Both the position numbers and the translations under genes were made by a program. A stretch of 64,000 nt of DNA. Origin: Gordius sp. MW1 (Eukaryota; Nematomorpha; Gordioida; Gordea; Gordiidae). Below are positions 46,086 through 58,399 of the stretch, in pieces. Each line of letters starts with the position of its first letter. Position 1 is the stretch's first letter. The stretch lies in assembly GCA_964036665.1 (NCBI GenBank), contig OZ038528.1, positions 17,843,245-17,907,244 on the forward strand, in the 5' to 3' direction. The notes under the pieces were generated by a model. That model was not told where the DNA came from. It worked only from the letters and a program-made list of their open reading frames with translations, and did not search any database.

Positions 46086-47130
46086 CCAATGGTCATTTTT
46101 TTCATTGGTAAGCAGCCAGGACACGGTAAAAGTGGATATAAATTCATAAGTCAAAAAAAACGAAAAAAAAAAATTTCGAATCACATTTTGGCCAATGGTC
46201 ATTTTTTCCATCGGTCAGGAGCCAGCGGACGGCCAAAAAGTCATAATAGCAATGGTAGTAACAGGAACAATCATAATAGTCAAAAAAAACGAAAAAATAA
46301 ACTCGGATTCACATTTTGGCCAATGGTCATTTTTTTCCATTGGTCAGCAGCCAGCACACGGTAAAAGTGGATATAAATTCACAAGAGTAAAAAAAACGAA
46401 AAAAAAATTTTCGAATCACATTTTGGCCAATGGTCATTTTTTTCCATTGGTCAGCAGCCAGGACACAATAAAAGTGGATATAAATTCATAATAGTCAAAA
46501 AAAACGAAATAAAAGTTTTCGAATCACATTTTGGCCAATGGTCATTTTATTCCATTGGTCAGCAGCCAGCGGACGGCCAAAAAGTCATAATAGCAATGGT
46601 AGGAACAGGAACAATCATAATAGTCAAAAAAAACGAAAAAAATAATTTCGATTCACATTTTGGCCAATGGTCATTTTTTCCATCGGTCAGGAGCCAGCGG
46701 ACGGCCAAAAAGTCATAATAGCAATGGTAGTAACAGGAACAATCATAATAGTCAAAAAAAACGAAAAAATAAACTCGGATGCACATTTTGGCCAATGGTC
46801 ATTTTTTTCATTGGTCAGCAGCCAACGGACGGCCAAAAAGTCTTATTATCAATGATAGTAACAAGAACAATCATAAAAGTCAAAAAAAACTCCGGGATTC
46901 TAACCCAAAAACTAGTTAAATTGCATAGCAATTAAAAGTAAACAACTTTTATTTATGTTTATTATATAACATTGGTCAGCAGCCAGCGGACGGCCAAAAA
47001 GTCATAATAGCAATGGTAGAAACAGGAACAATTATAGTAGTCAAAAAAAACGAAAAAAATGATTTCGATTCACATTTTGGCCAATGGTCATTTTTTTCAT
47101 TGGTCAGCAGCCAGCGGACGGCCAAAAATT
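46080..47130 (+). repeat. CCAATGG/CCATTGG array D, about nine units
   Basis: Each unit has GGCCAATGGTCATTTTTT, then CCATTGGTCAGCAGCCAG. Two tail types alternate: GGACGGCCAAAAAGTCATAA and GACACGGTAAAAGTGGATAT. All units are in one orientation. 46190-46310 and 46665-46785 are nearly identical. The long frames across it are products of the repeats. Confidence 0.9.
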
Positions 47131-47420
47131 CTTATTATCAATGATAGTAACAAGAACAATCATAAGAGTCAAAAAAAACTCCGGGATTCCAACCCCAAAA
47201 CTAGTTAAATTGCATAGCAATTAAAAAGTAAACAACTTTTATTTATGTTTATTTATAACTAGTTAAATTGCATAGCATTAAAAGTAAACAACTTTTATAT
47301 TTATTATATAACCAAAACTAGTTAAATTGCATAGCAATTAAAAGTAAACAACTTTTATTTATGTTAATTATATAACTAGTTAAATTGCATAGCACAACTT
47401 TTATCTATGTTTATTATATA
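46900..47420. repeat. AAATTGCATAGCAATTAAAAGT repeats
   Basis: Five or more units with ACTAGTTAAATTGCATAGCA and TAAACAACTTTTAT. The motif TTGCATAGCAATTAA also occurs at 47670 and 60530, and its inverse at 9603, 29767 and 51730. Confidence 0.8.
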
Positions 47421-47444
47421 ATAGATAATTTAACAAATCTTATA

Positions 47445-47660
47445 TATAACACACCGAGGGAGATAGAGATGAGGGGTGGGGCACCTCTTATGCATAGCAA
47501 TTAAAAATAACACAGCGAGGGAGATAGAGATGAGGGGTGGGGCACCTCTTTCTCATCCATTAATTTAAAAAAGCGATAACCTAATATACCCAATGCAAAT
47601 AGATAGGGTAACGGACGACGGACGACGGACGACGGACGACGGACGACGGACGGACACCAA
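47445..47660. repeat. Duplicated purine segment and (GGACGAC)n
   Basis: GGGAGATAGAGATGAGGGGT occurs at about 47458 and 47519. At 47610-47652 six GGACGAC units precede GGACGGACACC. Confidence 0.9.
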
Positions 47661-47699
47661 AAAACGATCCCATAAATTGCATAGCAATTAAAAGGAATT

Positions 47700-49790
47700 A
47701 AAGAGTTGTCAGGGGGATTTTACAAAATTTTGAAATCATTACTATTCACCCAAAAGGCCTTGTTGGTCATTTTTTACGGCTAAAGATTTACCTGCCCTAC
47801 ACTAATTATAAATTTAGATTAAAACCAAACCCTTAAGTCTGTTTTAAAGATTGATAAAAATATAAAGATTAGAGACCTCTATCATTTGCAAATTCGATTT
47901 AACCTAACCTAGGATTAAAATATTTACCAAAATCAATTTACCCTGTAATTAATTTCCAATTCCATTTACCCCACCCCTCGTGAATATACAATATCCAATA
48001 TTAAAAGATAAATAAATAGACATACGGACAAAGCCGAACTTTTTGTTAATTTTTAATTAATTACAGCATAAACGAAGTGCAGTCAAATATTGCAAATATC
48101 TCAAATTGTTATTAAATAACTAACCAAAAGTTTTGCAATATTAATTATAATAAGTCATAGGCGTAGCCACCATTGCAATTAAAGGGAGGGGGGCAATAAT
48201 GATTTAAGGAGGGATAAAATTAACATTTTTTTAACAAAAAATGCGTTATTCACTCAAATTTAATGCATTTTGTTCCTAAAAACTTCGCAACCCTTTAAAT
48301 GAATAATTATTAATGTTTTTATATATCCCGTGGAGTTATAATATATTTATACACACATGTGATTCTAACTAATTTGAATAATATAATAAACACTGATTCT
48401 GATGATATTTGTAGATTAATTTAAAATATATTTGGAATTAAAGGTGGCTTTCCTTGTGCCTGCCCATAGCTGCATCTTTAGTATGGCTGCAACTTCAAAT
48501 AATACTTTGTAGGCCGCCTTTCTAATTCACCAATTGAGTTTGTGAATATTCTATAGTTAGTAGTTGTGATCAATAATATATACGCGAGCGTAGCCTAGAT
48601 TCAAATTAAAGAGGGGCAATAACGATTTAGTGAGAGGCAAAATGTCATAAAAAATTGGATTTAGAGGAGGCAGCCGCCATGGGCCGAGCCAAGGAGGGCT
48701 GATAAGTTGTCCCGCGGGTTTTGTGCCGATTCATTCCTTTAAGGGGCGAGGGGGTGGAGCGCAATCGATCGAAAAGCTATGCCCCGCCCCCCCCCCCCGA
48801 GGGGTGGGTAGGAATAGTACTGCTGCTGCACTGTGTGAGGGAGGTTGTGTGTGTGGTGGCGGATTAGATTAACCTTGGCAATGAATTCGTTTTATGAGCG
48901 CTTGCGCCACGCATTTTGTCACTCACTGCCGCACTACTAAACTAACTAACGTTTAATTCTTAACTTGCTGGGGGAGAGAGGGGAGGGGAAAGGGTAGAAA
49001 CCAGTAAAGCAATAGGACTAGGAGAAATACTTTATTTCCCACAATTTTAGTGACATCAAATATCTGCGGTAAATTTCAAAAAATCATTAATGTTAACTTA
49101 ACAAAAATATCTTAGAGTATTTGTCCAAATTTCGAATATTTGCCTTAGACCTGAGTTTAGGTGATATATTGTCTTTCTTTAGAGTTTAGACTATGGTTAT
49201 ATTCAGCCAGTAAAATTATAGGTGTAATAAATTTTGTTTTTTTTGCCGCGAATCAAGCTTCCTACTAATCATATGGCCATGTAAATTGCTCTATCGGAGG
49301 AAAAAATTTGTATTGGATTTTACAGTTTCCATTAAATTTCTGATGTAAAAAAATCTTTGGGATCGTGTGTAAGTCGAGTAGGGATAAGGCTTATATAGCC
49401 ATTTTTTACATATGTGACATTTAACATCGAGTGATCGACATCATACACTTGGCTATAGACTTGGTTCCTGCTTACAAACGAGCCAGAACATAAATAAGAG
49501 CTCAGTAATTAGTAAAACTTTTTTATATAAAAATTCATAAATAATCCTTAAAGTCGTCCCCATTAAATTTTGCAGCCGATGGCACTAGAATTTATATGCA
49601 GCTCTACATATTGTTTTCAAGAATAATAATTTTATCAAAATATTTTTATAACAAATTTGTTATACCTTTGGTAGAATATAGCTAATATTTAATTTCAGAC
49701 AATTTATCTCCCTTAAAAAACTTAGGAAGAACGTCTAGCTATAGGTTAATAAACTAGTAATTTAGAGTATAATAATTTTTTCATTTTATA
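47700..49790. other. Unassigned sequence with two MITE copies
   Basis: No coding motif. G-run MITE family members start at about 48165 (GGCGTAGCC...GGGAGGGGGGC) and 48585 (GCGTAGCC...TTGGATTTAGAGGAGG). 48700-49010 is GC-rich with a C13 run at about 48786, unlike its AT-rich surroundings. Confidence 0.5.
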
Positions 49791-49799
49791 AAAAAATAC

Positions 49800-50905
49800 A
49801 CTGTTATTTTTTTCATTGGTCAGTAGCCAGCGGACGGCCAAAAAGTCAAATCAATGGTATTAATTAAATAATAGTGTTTGTTTTTTAATTTTGTTTACAA
49901 TAATATCCTCAATATTTTTTTTAATTTTGACAATTTAAAAATTATTTCCAAAGGAGGGATAATATAATGCAAGATATAAAAACGAGGTTATTAAAAAAAT
50001 TTTATTTAACATTTTAAAATATTTTAATATATTGTATAATAAAATGAAACAATAAGAGAAAATCAATATTTTATAGATGATTTAACAAATATTTGTTTAA
50101 TGTATATAACATTAGTTAATTATAAAATGGGCAAATCGCCATTTAAAACAATGATTCTTAACAGGGGGCAGCGAGAAAAACGTCGATATAAATACATAAG
50201 AGTCAAAAAAAATGGAAAAAAAAAATTCGATTCACATTTTGTCCAATGGTCATTTTTTCCTTTGACCAGCAGCCAGGACACGTTAAAAGTCGATATAAAT
50301 ACAGAAGAGTCAAAAAAAAGTGAAAAAAAAAATTTCGATTCACACTTTGGCCAATGGTCATTTTTTCCATCGGTCAGTACCAAGAGACAGTCTATTAATA
50401 TACAAGAGCCAAAAATAACGAAAAAATAATTTTCGATTAACATTTTGGCCAATGGTCATTTTTTTCCATTGGTCTGCAGCCAGGACACGTTAAAAGTCGA
50501 TATAAATACATAAGAGTCAAAAAAAATGAAAAAAAAATTTCGATTCACACTTTGGCCAGTGGTCATTTTTTTTATTGGTCAGTACCAAGAGACAGTCTAT
50601 TAATATATAAGAGCCAAAAATAACAAAAAAAAAATTTTTGATTAACATTTTGGCCAATGGTCTTTTTCCATTGGTCAGCAGCCAGGACACGTTAAAAGTC
50701 GATAAAAATACATAAGAGTCAAAAACAAATGAAAAAAAAATTTTTGATTCACACTTTGGCCAGTGGTCATTTTTTTCATTGGTCAGTACCAAGAGACAGT
50801 CTATTAATATATAAGAGTTAAAAAGAACGAAAAAAATATTTGATTAACATTTTGGCCAATGGTCCTTTTCTTCCATTGGTCAGCAGCCAGTGGACGGCCA
50901 AAAAG
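49800..50905 (+). repeat. CCAATGG/CCATTGG array E, about eight units
   Basis: Third tail type is frequent here: TACCAAGAGACAGTCTATTA, alternating with CAGGACACGTTAAAAGTCGA. The central core is the same as in array D. Confidence 0.88.
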
Positions 50906-51179
50906 CCATATTATCAATGGTAGTAACAAGAACAATATATTAATTTAAAAATAAATAACAAAAAAATTTGGCCCTCTTTGAGTATCGAACCAGCAAATAA
51001 GAATTTGCCCTGGGGGGGGGGGGGGGGGGGGCACAGGGACCCATATCAGTAGAGGCATAGGCTCTGTCGGGGGAGGGCATAGGGTAATTGTCAATGTTAG
51101 CCAAAAAAAACGAAAAAACCGTTGTCCGTTGATGTCCGTCCACCAAGTTATTGGTGCCAGCTTTGTGTTATTTAAATTA

Positions 51180-51615
51180 AATTAATATTTTGTTCTTTTT
51201 AATATCATTGATAATATGACTTTTTGACCGTCCGCTGGCTACTGACCAATGAAAAAAAATGACCATTGGCCAAATAAATCAAATTTTTTCATAAAACTGC
51301 CCGGGAAATGTCCGATATTTTTAAAACGAAAAGGTATTTTAGGAATCTGTAAAAGCTATTTTACCCCTGGCCGCCCTGGGCACCTACGGGTAAAGTTTCG
51401 AGCGAATCGGGCCGGGAGTTTCAGAATTTAGCCCTTTTTTAAACTAAAAGGAATTTTAGGATCCTGCAAGAGCTATTACTTTAAATTTTATTTATTTAAT
51501 TTAAATAGTTTGTTAAACCTCAATAATTTTGACTGTATACTGTAACATTGATAATATGACTTTTTGACCGTCCGCAGGCTACTGACCATTGAAAAAAATG
51601 ACCATTGGCCAAATA
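51180..51615 (-). repeat. Composite block: array unit plus Helitron body, copy 1
   Basis: One array unit, then Helitron body DNA reading in reverse (CCCCTGGCCGCCCTGGGCAC, GGGTAAAGTTTCGAGCGAAT), then GACTGTATACTGTAAC and a second unit. 57520-57955 has the same order and near-identical sequence. Confidence 0.82.
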
Positions 51616-51779
51616 AATCGAAATTTTTTTTTCGTTTTCGAATAGGTTAACATTGTTAATTACCCTATATCCTTTCCTACAAAAGCCTATGCCTCTACTG
51701 ATATGGGTCCCTGTGCCCCTACAAAAGTTTTAATTGCTATGCAATTTATGGGCTCGCTTTCCATTTTGTTTGTAACGCT

Positions 51780-51885
51780 GTTCGGTGTCTTGTCTTGTCT
51801 TGCACCGAGTGTCTTGTCTTGCACCGAATGTCTTGATGTCTTGCACCGAATGTCTTGTCTTGCACAGCATGTCTTGTCTCGTTGT
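51780..51885 (+). repeat. TGTCTTGTCTTGCACCGA minisatellite
   Basis: About five copies of a 15-25 bp unit built from TGTCTTG and CACCGA. Confidence 0.85.
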
Positions 51886-51959
51886 TTACTTTTAATTTTT
51901 GTTAATTTAACTAGTTTTTAGGTTCGAATACCGAAGTTTTTTTTGACTCTTATGATTGT

Positions 51960-52690
51960 TCTTGTTACTACCATTGATAATAGGACTTTTTGGCCGTCCG
52001 TTGGGTGCTGACCAATGAAAAAAATGACCATTGGCCAAAATGTGAATCCAAGTTTTTTTTTAGTTTTTTTTTACTATTATGATTGTTCCTGTTACTACCA
52101 TTGCTATTATGACTTTTTGGCCGTCCGTTGGCTGCTGACCAATGGAAAAAAATGACCATTGGCCAAAATGTGAATCGAACATTTTTTTCGTTTTTTTTGT
52201 TAAAATAAATAATTAACCTATGCCCTCCCCTAGTAGAGCCTATGCCTTTACTAATATGGGTCCCTGTGCCCCCCCCCATACAAAAGCCTATGCCTCTCCT
52301 GATGTGGGTTCGAATCCCGGAGAGGCCAATTTTATGTTTTATTTTTTTTATTTAAATAAATAAATATATTGTTCTTGTTAATACCATTGATAATAAGACT
52401 TTTTGGCCGTCCGTTGGCTGCTGACCAATGAAATAAAATGACCATTGGCCAAAATGTGATTCGAAAATTTTTTTTTCGTTTTTTTTGACTCTTATGAATT
52501 TATATCCACTTTTACCGTGTCCTGGCTGCTGACCAATGGAAAAAAATGAATATTGGCCAAAGTGAGCATCTTTTTTCGTTTTTTTGGCTATCATTGACTT
52601 ATAGAATATCTGTTGGTACTGACCAATGGAAAAAATGACCATTGGCCAAATTGTGAATCGAAATTTTTTTTCCGTTTTTTTTTACTCTTA
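51960..52690 (-). repeat. CCAATGG/CCATTGG array F with B-box-like segment
   Basis: About five units on the minus orientation. 52290-52325 has GTGGGTTCGAATCCCGGAGA, a pol III B-box-like tract, preceded by CCTATGCCTCTCCTGATG. Confidence 0.82.
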
Positions 52691-52699
52691 TGATTGTTC

Positions 52700-54230
52700 C
52701 TGTTAATTGGTTTTAATGATTCGACAAATCGCTACCTGAGAATTGGAATGCTATATCTGCACAAAACTCCGAACTGAGATAATTGAGTTCAAAGTTTGAA
52801 ATGCTATAAAATCTAAACTTATTAATCATATGACTTGAAATTAAGTTTGATAGTGTAAACTATTAGCATCTATATTATTTTAGCCAAAAACGTGGATTTT
52901 TTCTTTTATTTTATAAAAAAATTGATTTTTTAAATTTCAGATAGAGCAAAGTAGCTAAATAAAGGGTTATGTATATTAAGGTAAATTATAAAATTTTTTA
53001 AATATCTTTGAGTATATAATTAAATTTCTTAGACCAATTTGTAGCAATCATATTATTTACAACAAATACTATTAATGTGTTATTTATAAAATAAATGATA
53101 CATATAAAAGAATATCAAATGGAAGTACAATCATTTATATCTATTTTTAAACAAATATTTCCGTTAAAATTTTATCTCTCATTTTTGAATAATCTTAAAT
53201 ATTCTCTTTTAAAAATTTAATTTTTTTCCTATCTCTTGCAAAATTTGCTTTGGCTATAACAATCATCTTTTTCCATGAGCAATAATGAACAAAGCCTAAA
53301 ATTAATATTAGTTTTAATCTTTTATACAAATTTTGCCTGTAGTCTAATTTCAACCATTATTTACAATTTTTTGATTTATCCTCTTGATACTTATAATAAT
53401 AGTTATGGCTATATTTTTTATATTACTTTTAATTATCTTCATCCGAAATAGTTTATTTATAAATATTTGACATAAAACCATGTGAAAAGTAATTGTAGAG
53501 ATATTATTCGAATTAAAATTTAAAAGCAGACGATTTATTCACGTGATTAAATGAGCGCTTGCGATTGGGTAATTGCAGTTAGAGCAAACCAATTCTAAAA
53601 AATATTGATATTCGCGATTTAAGCGAAATAAGAACCTTAATAGTGAAGCCAAAAAATTTGTTTTCCACATTTTATAAAAAGTTTATGATAAAATATATAA
53701 AAATCTATGGAATAGCACTTTTACTTTAAAATTTTCAAAACGAAATAATAAATGCGGGATAGCGATTAAGAGAATTGATGCCAACCCTTGCTTACCATAT
53801 ATTTCAATTATATTATAGTAGTGGAGTAGTGGTGGAGTATAGGATTGCCATGAATCGGCAATTTGCTACCCGAAGCAATATACCCTCGGTATATGCAACA
53901 GTATCGATTAATTTTGTATTTTTCTTATCTAAGAAGTAAATTAAACAAACCCAAATATATAAAATATCAATAATCATTAAATAAAATCATAGTATTTTGA
54001 CTGTCTTATTTTGACAATGTCTTATAAATTATGTTTCCCATTAGTGTTCACCTAACTTTGTTAATTTCGACGAAAGAAATGTGTTAAGAGTAATTACGTA
54101 GTATTTTAATTAAAACCAGACTACCTTACAACCTAAATCTAGATAGATTGGCCTAATTTCTGAACACCCCTGAAATTAATAGGCATAGATCATATAAGAA
54201 ATTTACTTACAAATACATTTTATTACCAAC
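52700..54230. other. Unassigned AT-rich sequence
   Basis: No ORF of note and no repeat I can link to another place, apart from GAGCGCTTGCG at 53550, shared with 48896. Confidence 0.5.
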
Positions 54231-54410
54231 TAGTTAATCCCGGCAATTAGTAATGAATAACATCGATAATTACCCTATGCCCTCCCCTACATGGGACTAT
54301 GCCTCTACTGATATGGGTCCCTGTGCCCCTATTAATTGCCATGCAATTTATGGGCTCGTTTTTGGTTGTCCTTTGATGTCTGTCCGTTGTCCGTCCGTTT
54401 ACCCTCCAAT

Positions 54411-57262
54411 CTTCTTCTTCTTTATCAGTTATTGGGTCCCAGATTCGTGGGGTTTGTTTTGATAAGCTTCTTCCATCTTGACCGGGTGAGTGCCATGTCT
54501 TGACTAATCTCTTTAGTTTTCATAACTTTATCGACTTGCCTTTTCCACGTGACACAGGGTCGTCCTCTTCCTCTCTTCCCCGGTACCTCCATGTCCAGTA
54601 CTTTTCGATTTACGTCATCCGTGTCCCTTCTTAGTATATGCCCATACCACCTTAGCCAATTTTCGTTAATCATGTCCGCCATAGGTTGAATACCCATTTT
54701 TGTCATGAGAAAGTCATTCGTCATATGGTCGAGCTTAGTATACCCCAAGCTCCACCGTATCATTCTCATCTCTGTGGCTTGTAATAGCTTGCCTTCCGTG
54801 GTGTTTAGTGCCCTTGTTTCAGTTCCATATAGTAACACCGGTCTTACGATGGATTTGTAAGCTTTGCTCTTCAACCATATTGGCATTTTCTTGTCGCACA
54901 TTACACCGGATATACTTCGCCATTTAAGCCATCCTTTTTGGATCCGGGCATTGACTTCTGTTGTGCAACCTCCCTCTTGATGTAGCATCGAGCCGAGGTA
55001 TTTAAACCTGTCTACTTTGGGGTACTTTAGATGGTCATCCAGCGATTGGGTGCTTGTACCGTTCATTTCCATGTATACCGTTTTTCGATCGTTGACCTTT
55101 AAACCATATCTAGCTAAGCGCTTCGACCACTTTTCGACTTCTTCGAATACTTTGTCCCTTGTTTCCTCGCATAGTACTATATCATCGGCATATAGCATAC
55201 ACCATGGCGATGGCTTTTGAATGTCCATCGTTATCGTGTCTATAATTATATTAAATAAAAAGGGACTTAAAGCAGATCCTTGATGTAATCCAATTTTAAC
55301 CCGAAACGATTTAGAGTCTCCAACTGTCGTCCTAACGCAAGAGTTTGAGGCTTCATAAATATTTTTCATAAGCCGTATATATGCGTCAGGAATACTTTGT
55401 TTTCTCAGGCACCACCATATTAAATCGCGGGGGACCGTGTCATAAGCTTTCTCCAAGTCGATAAAGACCATATGTAGGTCTTTCCTCTTTTCACCATACT
55501 TATCCATTATTTGTCTTAGTGCGAAGATTGGGTCGATTGTGGATTTGCCGGCCACAAATCCGAATTGATTCGCCGATATTTCCACCTCGTTTTTCAGCCT
55601 TGTTACTAAGATCCTTTCCATAAGCTTCAAGGAGTGGCAAGTTAGCTTGATACCTCTGTAATTGCCACAGTCTTGAGGGTCTCCTTTGCCTTTAAATAAG
55701 GGTATAATCGTGCTTGCTCTCCATTGATTAGGAATTCGCTCTTCTACCAATATCTTGTTAAGAAGGTTCGTCATGGTGGTGACTCCTTCTTCACGACATC
55801 CGAGCAATGCTTCTATAGGGATTCCATCTGGGCCATTTGCTTTTCCTTTTTGCATCTTGTTCATTTGTGTCCTAACTTCATCCTCCTGAAAGAGTTCGAC
55901 CAAACTTATATTAGGCTCAATTTTGGGAAGGGAATCCTTGTCATTTGCAATATTCATAAGTTTCTTAAAATATCCTTTCCACCTTTCCATCACTTCTTTT
56001 GGCTTGAATAAGGTTTGACCCTTCTTGTTTTTGACTATTTTAAGAACTCCGACATCGCGACTTTTCTTCTCCCTTATCTTGGCCAATTTGTACATAAGCC
56101 TATCGCCACCTTTATGATCCAGTTTGTTTGCCATCTCGGTGTAGGCGGCATTCTTCGCTATTGCGACGGCCTTTTTTGCGGCCCTCTTTGCGTCCCTATA
56201 CTCTTGATAATCCTCCGACTTTTTTGATTTATGCCACCCTCTATATAGATTTTTCTTTCTTTCGATAAAATCCCTAACCGATTTATCCCACCACCATAGT
56301 TCCCTATTCATAGCTTTGCCTCCTTTGGTCTGTCCTAGAACATGAATCGCTGTTTCCTTAAGGTCCTTAGATAGCGTCTCCCAATCGTCGTCTACGTCTC
56401 TTTGCAACTTCCTTGCACCCAAGAGTGAGGAGGCTTTTTGATGATATTTTTCGCTTGTCGACGTATCGTTCAGCCTTTCATATCGAATTCGAGGTTCATA
56501 GACCTTTCTTCTTTCGGTAAATACTCTTCTATCAAGATCCATAACAAGGGGACGATGTTGCCTGGCAATTTCTTCTCCCGGTATTACTTTGCAATCCTTG
56601 ATACTCCATAAGACCTTTCGCCGTATAAGCAAATAGTCAATTTGACTAAAATGCTTCCCACTTCTATAGGTCACAACATGATCTTCTCGTTTTTGAAAAT
56701 AGGTGTTAACGATCGCCATGTCATATGCTTGGGATAATTGGAAAAGTTTTTCCCCTTCTTTGTTCTTCAGACCATGCCCATAGCCTCCATGATTACGTTC
56801 ATACCCGAGACGATCTTTCCCTACGTGAGCTTTGAAATCGGCCCCAATAATTAGCCTTTCTTCGGGTCGGATTCCTTGTATTTCTTTTTCCAATGAATCG
56901 AAGAATATGTCTTTCTCTGATTCCATACACCCAATTTGGGGAGCATACGCGCACATAACGGTTAGAAGGCCCCCTTGATCTGCAATCTTCACCCACATTA
57001 GCCTGTCGGAACAACGCTTGACTTTTACCACCTTGTCCTTGAACGATTCGCTAAGAACGATACCGACCCCGTTTCTACGATTTGGTGACCCACTGTAGAA
57101 AAGCTTGTATCCTTCTCCTAATTCCCGAGCTTTCGTTCCGTTCCACCTCGTCTCTTGTAGGCAGGCGATGTGTACCTTTCTTCTTTTTAGCATTTGTGCA
57201 CCTCGATGCTCTTCCCCGTCAACGTTCCCACATTCCAACACGTTATTCGCATTCTTTCAACA
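54411..57262 (-). mobile_element. RTE-like LINE, nearly full-length
   Basis: The element carries one long ORF on the minus strand, with 3' tail GAAGAAGAAGATT near 54411. The 5' side begins near GAAAGAATGCGAATAACG (57262). 42910-43593 is a second, shorter copy. No target duplication was found. Confidence 0.9.
54425..57241 (-). CDS. LINE polyprotein: AP endonuclease and reverse transcriptase, 938 aa
   Basis: Endonuclease (residues 1-235): LQETRWNG holds the catalytic Glu, IIGADFKAHVG the Asp, SQIDYLL and RQHRPLV (His about 229). The usual GDFN reads ADFK here, so the Asn expected next to the Asp is Lys. RT (about 440-740): FVAGKSTIDP, FIDLEKAYDTVPRD, LHQGSALSPFLFN, CMLYADDIVLCEE (catalytic Asps) and FKYLGSML. 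The C-terminal end carries DVNRKVLDM. Just upstream in another frame is RMRITCWNVGTLTG, the usual N-terminus, so one frameshift near 57190 separates the start from the ORF. The last residues also look frame-shifted relative to the copy at 42919, which ends ITDKEED. RTE-like by motif; the exact clade is not tested. Confidence 0.92.
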   Translation of the reverse strand: MLECGNVDGEEHRGAQMLKRRKVHIACLQETRWNGTKARELGEGYKLFYSGSPNRRNGVGIVLSESFKDKVVKVKRCSDRLMWVKIADQGGLLTVMCAYAPQIGCMESEKDIFFDSLEKEIQGIRPEERLIIGADFKAHVGKDRLGYERNHGGYGHGLKNKEGEKLFQLSQAYDMAIVNTYFQKREDHVVTYRSGKHFSQIDYLLIRRKVLWSIKDCKVIPGEEIARQHRPLVMDLDRRVFTERRKVYEPRIRYERLNDTSTSEKYHQKASSLLGARKLQRDVDDDWETLSKDLKETAIHVLGQTKGGKAMNRELWWWDKSVRDFIERKKNLYRGWHKSKKSEDYQEYRDAKRAAKKAVAIAKNAAYTEMANKLDHKGGDRLMYKLAKIREKKSRDVGVLKIVKNKKGQTLFKPKEVMERWKGYFKKLMNIANDKDSLPKIEPNISLVELFQEDEVRTQMNKMQKGKANGPDGIPIEALLGCREEGVTTMTNLLNKILVEERIPNQWRASTIIPLFKGKGDPQDCGNYRGIKLTCHSLKLMERILVTRLKNEVEISANQFGFVAGKSTIDPIFALRQIMDKYGEKRKDLHMVFIDLEKAYDTVPRDLIWWCLRKQSIPDAYIRLMKNIYEASNSCVRTTVGDSKSFRVKIGLHQGSALSPFLFNIIIDTITMDIQKPSPWCMLYADDIVLCEETRDKVFEEVEKWSKRLARYGLKVNDRKTVYMEMNGTSTQSLDDHLKYPKVDRFKYLGSMLHQEGGCTTEVNARIQKGWLKWRSISGVMCDKKMPIWLKSKAYKSIVRPVLLYGTETRALNTTEGKLLQATEMRMIRWSLGYTKLDHMTNDFLMTKMGIQPMADMINENWLRWYGHILRRDTDDVNRKVLDMEVPGKRGRGRPCVTWKRQVDKVMKTKEISQDMALTRSRWKKLIKTNPTNLGPNN

Positions 57263-57339
57263 ACTAATTTCCTTAACCGCCTTCGTTCAATGTATATATT
57301 TAATTAAATTAATATTTTGTTCTTGTTAATACCAATGAT

Positions 57340-58195
57340 AATATGACTTTTTGACCGTCCGCAGGCTACTGACCATTGAAAAAAATGACCATTGGCCAAA
57401 TAAATCGAAATTTTTTTTCGTTTTTGAATAGGTTAACATTGATAATTACCCTATGCCCTCCACTACAAGGGCCTATGCATCTACTGATATGGGTCCCTGT
57501 GCCCCTATTTAGATTAAATTAATATTTTGTTCTTGTTAATATCATTGATAATATGACTTTTTGACCGTCCGCTGGCTATTGACCAATGAAAAAAATGACC
57601 ATTGGCCAAATAAATCGAATTTTTTTATAAAACTGCCCGGGAAATGTCCGATATTTTTAAAACGAAAAGGTATTTTAGGAATCTGAAAAAGCTATTTTAC
57701 CCCTGGCCGCCCTGGGCACCTACGGGTAAAGTTTCGAGCGAATCGGGCCGGTAGTTTCAGAATTTAGCCCTTTTTTAAACTAAAAGGAATTTTAGGATCC
57801 TGCAAGAGCTATTACTTTAAATTTTATTTATTTAATTTAAATAGTTTGTTAAACCCCAATAATTTTGACTGTATACTGTAACATTGATAATATGACTTTT
57901 TGACCGTCCGCTGGCTACTGACCATTGAAAAAAATGACCATTGGCTAAATAAATCGAAATTTTTTTTTTCGTTTTTTTTGACTATTATGATTGTCTTTGT
58001 TAATACCATTGATAATATGGCTTTTAGGCCGTCCGTTGGCTGCTGACCAATGAAATAAAATGACCATTGGCCAAAATGTGATTCGAAAATTTTTTTTTCG
58101 TTTTTTTTTACTCTTATGAATTTATATCCACTTTTACCGTGTCCTGGCTGCTGACCAATGCAAAAAAATGACCTTTGGCCAGAATGAGCATCAAA
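57340..58195 (-). repeat. CCAATGG/CCATTGG array G with Helitron body
   Basis: Five units and one Helitron body block (57630-57830). Ends in the dispersed repeat at 58190. Confidence 0.85.
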
Positions 58196-58395
58196 AATTT
58201 TTTGGCCAAATTTTATATATAACTTAAAAATTTATTATGGATGGTCTAACAGACAGCCAACTATGTAATATATTTTTAACCTTATAAATGCATATATATT
58301 TTTTTATTGGTTTAATATATTTCATTTAATTAGATTATGATTTCATAGAAAACCTAAAAAGTAATAGTTAACAAAATATAGGTTTTAGGTCATAC
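58190..58395. repeat. Dispersed repeat, inverted copy of 45880-46085
   Basis: See the entry at 45880; junction with the array is preserved in both copies but the orientation is reversed. Confidence 0.8.
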
Positions 58396-58399
58396 TCAT

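Noticed and set aside
46089-46935. ORFs with repeated FGQWSFF and QPADGQK peptides (also at 50100, 52352, 59803, 60201)
   Set aside because: They are frames through the CCAATGG satellite units; stops and frames change from unit to unit.
46080-47130. CRISPR-like regular repeats
   Set aside because: Units lack unique spacers of constant size and lie in a spliced eukaryotic genome.
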